From NCBI GenBank assembly GCA_964486935.1, contig CAZAPG010000072.1:1-25110 (forward strand): a DNA stretch of 25,110 bases, in the 5' to 3' direction. Each line of letters begins with the position of its first letter. Position 1 is the stretch's first letter. The notes beneath the pieces were generated by a model. That model was not told where the DNA came from and ran no database searches. It saw nothing but the letters and a program-made list of their open reading frames with translations. The stretch comes from CAZAPG01 sp964486935 (GTDB lineage: Bacteria > Chloroflexota > Anaerolineae > 4572-78 > J111). Shown here in pieces: positions 22,601 through 25,110 of this stretch. The position numbers and the translations under genes are program-made.

Positions 22601-23891
22601 ACTGGCCGAAGGCCGCAGCCACCTTGAGCGCGGCTTAAAGCTGCTCAAACACCCTCTGCCTGCCGGAAAAGGAACGCTGGCGGTCGATTTGCTGGGCCAA
22701 ATTTTTCAGCAGGTGCTGTACCGGCTATGGCCGGGCTGGCGCGCCGGGCGTCTGTCGGCCAGACGCGCCACCCTGTTGGAAGCCGCCAGCGCCTACGAAG
22801 GGTTGACAGCCGTGTATTATTTTGCCAACGAAACGCTGCTCTCGCTGTATGCCGCTTTTCGCTCGCTGAATCTGGCCGAGGCTGCCGGCCCCTCGCCGGA
22901 ACTGGCGCGGGGGTACACCTCGGTCGGGGCCATTATCGGCTTTATTCCGCTGCATGGTATTGCCGAACATTACTGCCACCGGGCGCTGGAAGCCGCCCAA
23001 TATATTGATGACCTTTCGGCCAAAATGTGGGTATCGCTGGGAACCGGCATGTACTATGCCGGCGTGGGCAATTGGGTCAAATCATCGCAGCTATTAGGGC
23101 AGGTCATCGAGACCGCCGAGTTGGTGGGCGACCGCTCTCGCTGGGGCGACGGCGTGGGCAACCTGGCCATTGTTCATTATTTTCAGGGCAATTTTGCCCG
23201 GAGCGCAGAGCTATCTGACAACTTTTATGATGTGGCCCGCCGCCGCAATGATATCCATAACCAGGCCTGGGCGCTGCGCGGCAAGGTTTACTGCCTGCTG
23301 GCCCGGAATGACTTGTCCGAGGCGGGCAATTGTTTGGAAGAGATTAAAAACTTGCTGGCCCAGGATAGCCATATTGTTGATGAAGCCCTCAGAATTGACC
23401 TCAACGGGTTGCTGGCTCTGGTTCACCTGCGCCGCGCCCAGCTGGAACCGGCCCGGCAGGCCGCCCAACAGGCGCTGGCCCTGAGCAAACAAACCATGCC
23501 TACCTCGTACCTGTCGTTGCCGGGCTATGCCGCCACCGCCGAAACCTGCCTGGCTTTGTGGGCGGCCCAGCCCGATAACTTGCCGGCCAAACAGGCTGCG
23601 CAGCAAGCCTGCAAAGCCCTGGGCGGCTATGCCCGTGTTTTTCCAATTGGCCGGCCCCGGTTGTATTTGTGGCAAGGCGTCTACCACTGGCTGGCGGGTC
23701 GAAAAAACAAAGCGCAAAAACTGTGGGCCAAAAGCCTGGCGGCGGCCCAACAACTGGCCCTGCCCTATGATGAGGCGTTAGCTCACCATGAAATTGGGCA
23801 ACGCCTGCCCGCCGATAACCCGGAGCGCGCCCGGCATCTGCAACAGGCCCAACAGATTTTGGCGCGGCTGGGTGTAGAAAGCCAGGGGTAA
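19617..23891 (+). CDS. Soluble adenylyl cyclase-like protein: two cyclase domains, STAND ATPase, TPR
   Basis: 1424 residues from GTG 19617. The first class III cyclase domain (about 37-190) has FADISGFT (metal Asp D43) and GGDVVKFAGDALIALW (K89, metal Asp D93) but lacks the transition-state Asn/Arg. The second (about 275-455) has lost the first metal Asp (N283) but keeps K316, D320 and IGDVVNLSARL with N392 and R396. Together they can build one complete active site, as in mammalian soluble adenylyl cyclase, which has the same order of domains. Next is a STAND-type NTPase: Walker A GEAGIGKSRL (508-517) and Walker B MLVLEDAQWFD (661-671). The last about 500 residues look like TPR helices (about 900-1400). 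It probably makes cAMP, with activity gated by the ATPase and TPR parts. It is the first gene of an operon with the next two. Confidence 0.88.
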   Translation: MSELIQTMASYVPALITRRLAIDSTPIDAPLAERFPAAVLFADISGFTALTERLAQRGPAGAEELTQLLNAYFSRLINYINSYGGDVVKFAGDALIALWPATNSAGQPDPAQLSLVTRLAAQCSLEIQKTLNNYPAAEDVQLSLKLALGAGQVLTMHLGGGDGHWEFLVTGAPLLQVGTAGKYAQAGDIILSPEAWTLVQETGQGLPLTDPAHNGSAHKTEGVRLENLLDPPPRPTTAPVIALPQQSETGLRAYIPDTILARLSAGQAGWLGELRRVTVIFVNLPDLDYTMPLEQAQAIMRALQTALYRYEGTVNKLSVDDKGVTLIAAMGLPPLAHEDDAARGVQAALDMQEALRQMKVHSSIGVTTGRVFCGSVGSPERREYTMIGDVVNLSARLMQAAGSNILCDAATYREVQASAALELRLGVDLDGSGEVGDVPHFEALEPIMVKGKANPIPVYRPCGDERMTVTPQLLQTSLVGRTGQQTLLAEQIQALLRSQDSRIIVIEGEAGIGKSRLVEDLLHQTQSLGMARLIGAGSAIDRSTPYHAWRPVFKQLLKLDELANDPVLRRQHVLTILKSGIIPAPATEQTAPLPPDSNPKNATAWVRLAPLLDAVLHFDWPDNDITGQMSGKVRADNTHELLISLLQQAAQNGVATGALYMLVLEDAQWFDSASWGLTLLVAQRVKPLLLVIATRPPTDPQPDEYLQLQQLANAKKISLEPFTPEETEALICQRLGVEQLPAALAERIHAKAHGNPFFIEELVRALHESGLITVSQGTCQLAPEAGDLHSLRLPDTVQGVITSRIDRLTPAQQLTLKVASVIGRAFEYTTLHAIHPIQADKSRLVDYLGRLNRLEITQLQEPEPVPAYIFKQTITQEVAYNMMLFSQRRELHKAVAEWYEQHHTDDLSQYFSLLAFHWQAAEVPDKSMDYLEKAGEEALRNFANEEAVRFFTQALTLGQEQYKKSQADGAVDAPSRLRQARWELKLGEAYVNWAKLAEGRSHLERGLKLLKHPLPAGKGTLAVDLLGQIFQQVLYRLWPGWRAGRLSARRATLLEAASAYEGLTAVYYFANETLLSLYAAFRSLNLAEAAGPSPELARGYTSVGAIIGFIPLHGIAEHYCHRALEAAQYIDDLSAKMWVSLGTGMYYAGVGNWVKSSQLLGQVIETAELVGDRSRWGDGVGNLAIVHYFQGNFARSAELSDNFYDVARRRNDIHNQAWALRGKVYCLLARNDLSEAGNCLEEIKNLLAQDSHIVDEALRIDLNGLLALVHLRRAQLEPARQAAQQALALSKQTMPTSYLSLPGYAATAETCLALWAAQPDNLPAKQAAQQACKALGGYARVFPIGRPRLYLWQGVYHWLAGRKNKAQKLWAKSLAAAQQLALPYDEALAHHEIGQRLPADNPERARHLQQAQQILARLGVESQG

Positions 23892-23896
23892 GCCGT

Positions 23897-24976
23897 ATGG
23901 ACTCTTTATCCATTGCTGCATTTTTTACCCCGTTGTTGATTTTAGCGGGCGTGGGTATACTTTCATACCGCTATGCCCTGGCTCGGACAAAATATAAAGG
24001 CTGGCAAGCTTTAGCCCAGGCGCACGGATGGTCGTTTGTGCCCGGCAATGCCAACCACAACGCCTACATTATTGGCACATACCAGGCTTACGCTCTAAAA
24101 ATAGAGGTGTCTAAAGACCCGCTCACCAACTTAAACACCGGCACGCGGATTATTGTGACGCCCACCCCCAAAACCAGGCCGGCAGATAATCACGAGCAGG
24201 TCGAGTCGCTGGCCCTGGCTATAATTCAGCAACTGGCGCCCGGCGCCTTTAAAATCAAAGGTAAAATCAGAAGCGAGGCGCAAGGCAAGCAGGGGCAGGC
24301 CGTTTATTACGAGCAGGCCGGGATTGAAAAAAGCAGCGCTTACCTGCAATCTATCATTGATTTGCTGGTCAACCTGGCCAATGCTTACCCCGGTATGGTG
24401 GCGCTGGGCGGCAAAACAGTTACCCTGTTGCATCCGCTGCTGGCCCGGCGGCTTTACGAACCCCAACCGGTCATCATCCAGCTTTTGCAGGATATTTCCC
24501 GGAGCACCACCGGCATGTTTGGCCGGCGAGTCGCCGAGATGTTGTGTCCCTATTGTCTGGCGCGCTACACCACGCACACCATCGACCCTTCGTGGCTGGA
24601 GGCGGAAATTACCTACTGCGGCTGCCGAATTTGCAGCCAAAGCCGGGAGGTTATCCGCTGCAAAGGCAAAATCATCGCCGTGCTCAATCGCCAGATGGAG
24701 GTAGGCAGGCAACCACACCAAGATAATCTGAGCATCAACTGGCTGGCCGGGCGCAAATTGTTTGATTTTGATGAGGTTCACATTATTGACGCCACCGATG
24801 AAGATGTAGAACGTTTTGCCGTACAAATTGGCAACGATACTGACCCGCTGCGCGTTTCCGGTTACAAACAAATACGCTGTCTCGTCTCGCCCGGCTGCGC
24901 CATGTCGAACAACACCATGAAAATTTTGCGGCACATTTTTGGACAGGTGGAAGTTGCAGCTACAGCCAATGGCTAA
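23897..24976 (+). CDS. Single-TM protein with cysteine-rich putative zinc site
   Basis: 359 residues, starting 5 bases after the cyclase stop. An N-terminal membrane helix (about 7-26) is followed by a soluble region with GWQALAQAHGWSFVPGN. A Cys-rich part contains CPYC (C217, C220) and CGCRIC (C241, C243, C246), with C255, C328 and C334 further on; the first set could hold a zinc ion. The end DEDVERFAVQIGND and NTMKILRHIFGQVEV is well structured but not a family I know. The Cys-rich domain should lie in the cytoplasm if the positive YRYALAR after the helix is inside. Tight linkage to the cyclase gene suggests it works in or senses the same signalling pathway; this is inference. Confidence 0.7.
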   Translation: MDSLSIAAFFTPLLILAGVGILSYRYALARTKYKGWQALAQAHGWSFVPGNANHNAYIIGTYQAYALKIEVSKDPLTNLNTGTRIIVTPTPKTRPADNHEQVESLALAIIQQLAPGAFKIKGKIRSEAQGKQGQAVYYEQAGIEKSSAYLQSIIDLLVNLANAYPGMVALGGKTVTLLHPLLARRLYEPQPVIIQLLQDISRSTTGMFGRRVAEMLCPYCLARYTTHTIDPSWLEAEITYCGCRICSQSREVIRCKGKIIAVLNRQMEVGRQPHQDNLSINWLAGRKLFDFDEVHIIDATDEDVERFAVQIGNDTDPLRVSGYKQIRCLVSPGCAMSNNTMKILRHIFGQVEVAATANG

Positions 24977-25110
24977 CATGTACGACCCGCAACTGAGCCG
25001 CCTGATTGGGGCTGCCATTACCCGCCTGCAAAATGAACTCACCCGGACCATGCCCTTTTCGGCTCAGTTGGCGCTTGATTGGATGCAGCGGCTGGCCGGC
25101 CCGGCCCGGC
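24969..25110 (+). CDS. Start of an unidentified gene, cut by the window end
   Basis: An open frame begins at ATG 24969, overlapping the previous gene by 8 bases (ATG 24978 is an alternative start). It runs to the window edge, about 47 codons, with a helical start, YDPQLSRLIGAAITRLQNEL. The fragment is too short to name. The overlap suggests it belongs to the cyclase operon. Confidence 0.55.
   Translation, partial: MANMYDPQLSRLIGAAITRLQNELTRTMPFSAQLALDWMQRLAGPAR

Noticed and set aside
24131..25051. 306-codon open frame on the minus strand
   Set aside because: It is antisense to the Cys-rich membrane protein gene and crosses its end. It has no recognisable motif or ribosome site; it is a by-product of GC-rich codon usage.

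Overview
The window most likely comes from a member of the Chloroflexota, probably an Anaerolineae-like bacterium. The reasons are Thr/Pro linkers of the PTPTPTP type in a RodZ-like protein, large soluble-cyclase/ATPase/TPR proteins, TolB propellers, many envelope proteins of unknown family, GC-rich genes between AT-rich gaps, and gene families common in that phylum. This assignment is inferred from protein style; no rRNA or other marker gene is present. There is no tRNA, rRNA, CRISPR array, transposase gene or phage gene.

Layout. 1-616: AT-rich non-coding leader with an 11-bp-arm palindrome, a good sigma70-type promoter and a hairpin at the predicted transcription start. 617-1501 (+): RodZ-like HTH/membrane protein. 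1504-3820 (-): a nucleic-acid cluster reading ssb, terminator, DUF3467 protein, translin/C3PO-like protein, and a Cas4-like 4Fe-4S nuclease split into two membrane-anchored polypeptides. 3901-4060: GC-rich hairpin-forming spacer. 4062-6656 (-): a membrane-anchored metzincin protease with Ig-like and cohesin domains. 6823-11063 (+): a four-gene envelope operon made of a signal-peptide/TM/zinc-ribbon protein, a TM protein with a six-residue V-P-V repeat, a DrrA-like ABC ATPase and an ABC-2 permease. 11124-11279: a MITE-like inverted repeat between 11-bp direct repeats. 11302-13059 (+): a secreted TolB propeller fused to an M15/VanX-like peptidase. 13060-13629: a tandem/inverted repeat, a possible small membrane protein and an Fnr/CRP-type box. 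13630-14436 (+): YwiC-like membrane protein. 14592-17818 (+): acyl-CoA dehydrogenase, etfB and etfA, ended by a perfect 36-bp palindromic terminator. 18022-19512 (+): BchE-like B12/radical-SAM enzyme. 19617-25110 (+): a soluble-adenylyl-cyclase-like protein (two cyclase domains, STAND ATPase, TPR), a Cys-rich membrane protein, and the start of another gene cut by the window edge.

How they fit together. The acyl-CoA dehydrogenase would pass electrons to the EtfAB encoded beside it, and on to the respiratory chain. The ABC operon plus its two bitopic partners looks like an export or envelope-remodelling machine. The most novel-looking items are the SSB / DUF3467 / translin / split Cas4-like cluster, the TolB-M15 fusion, the metzincin-cohesin protein, and a repeated design in which a perfect hairpin lies at or just after the predicted +1 of a promoter.
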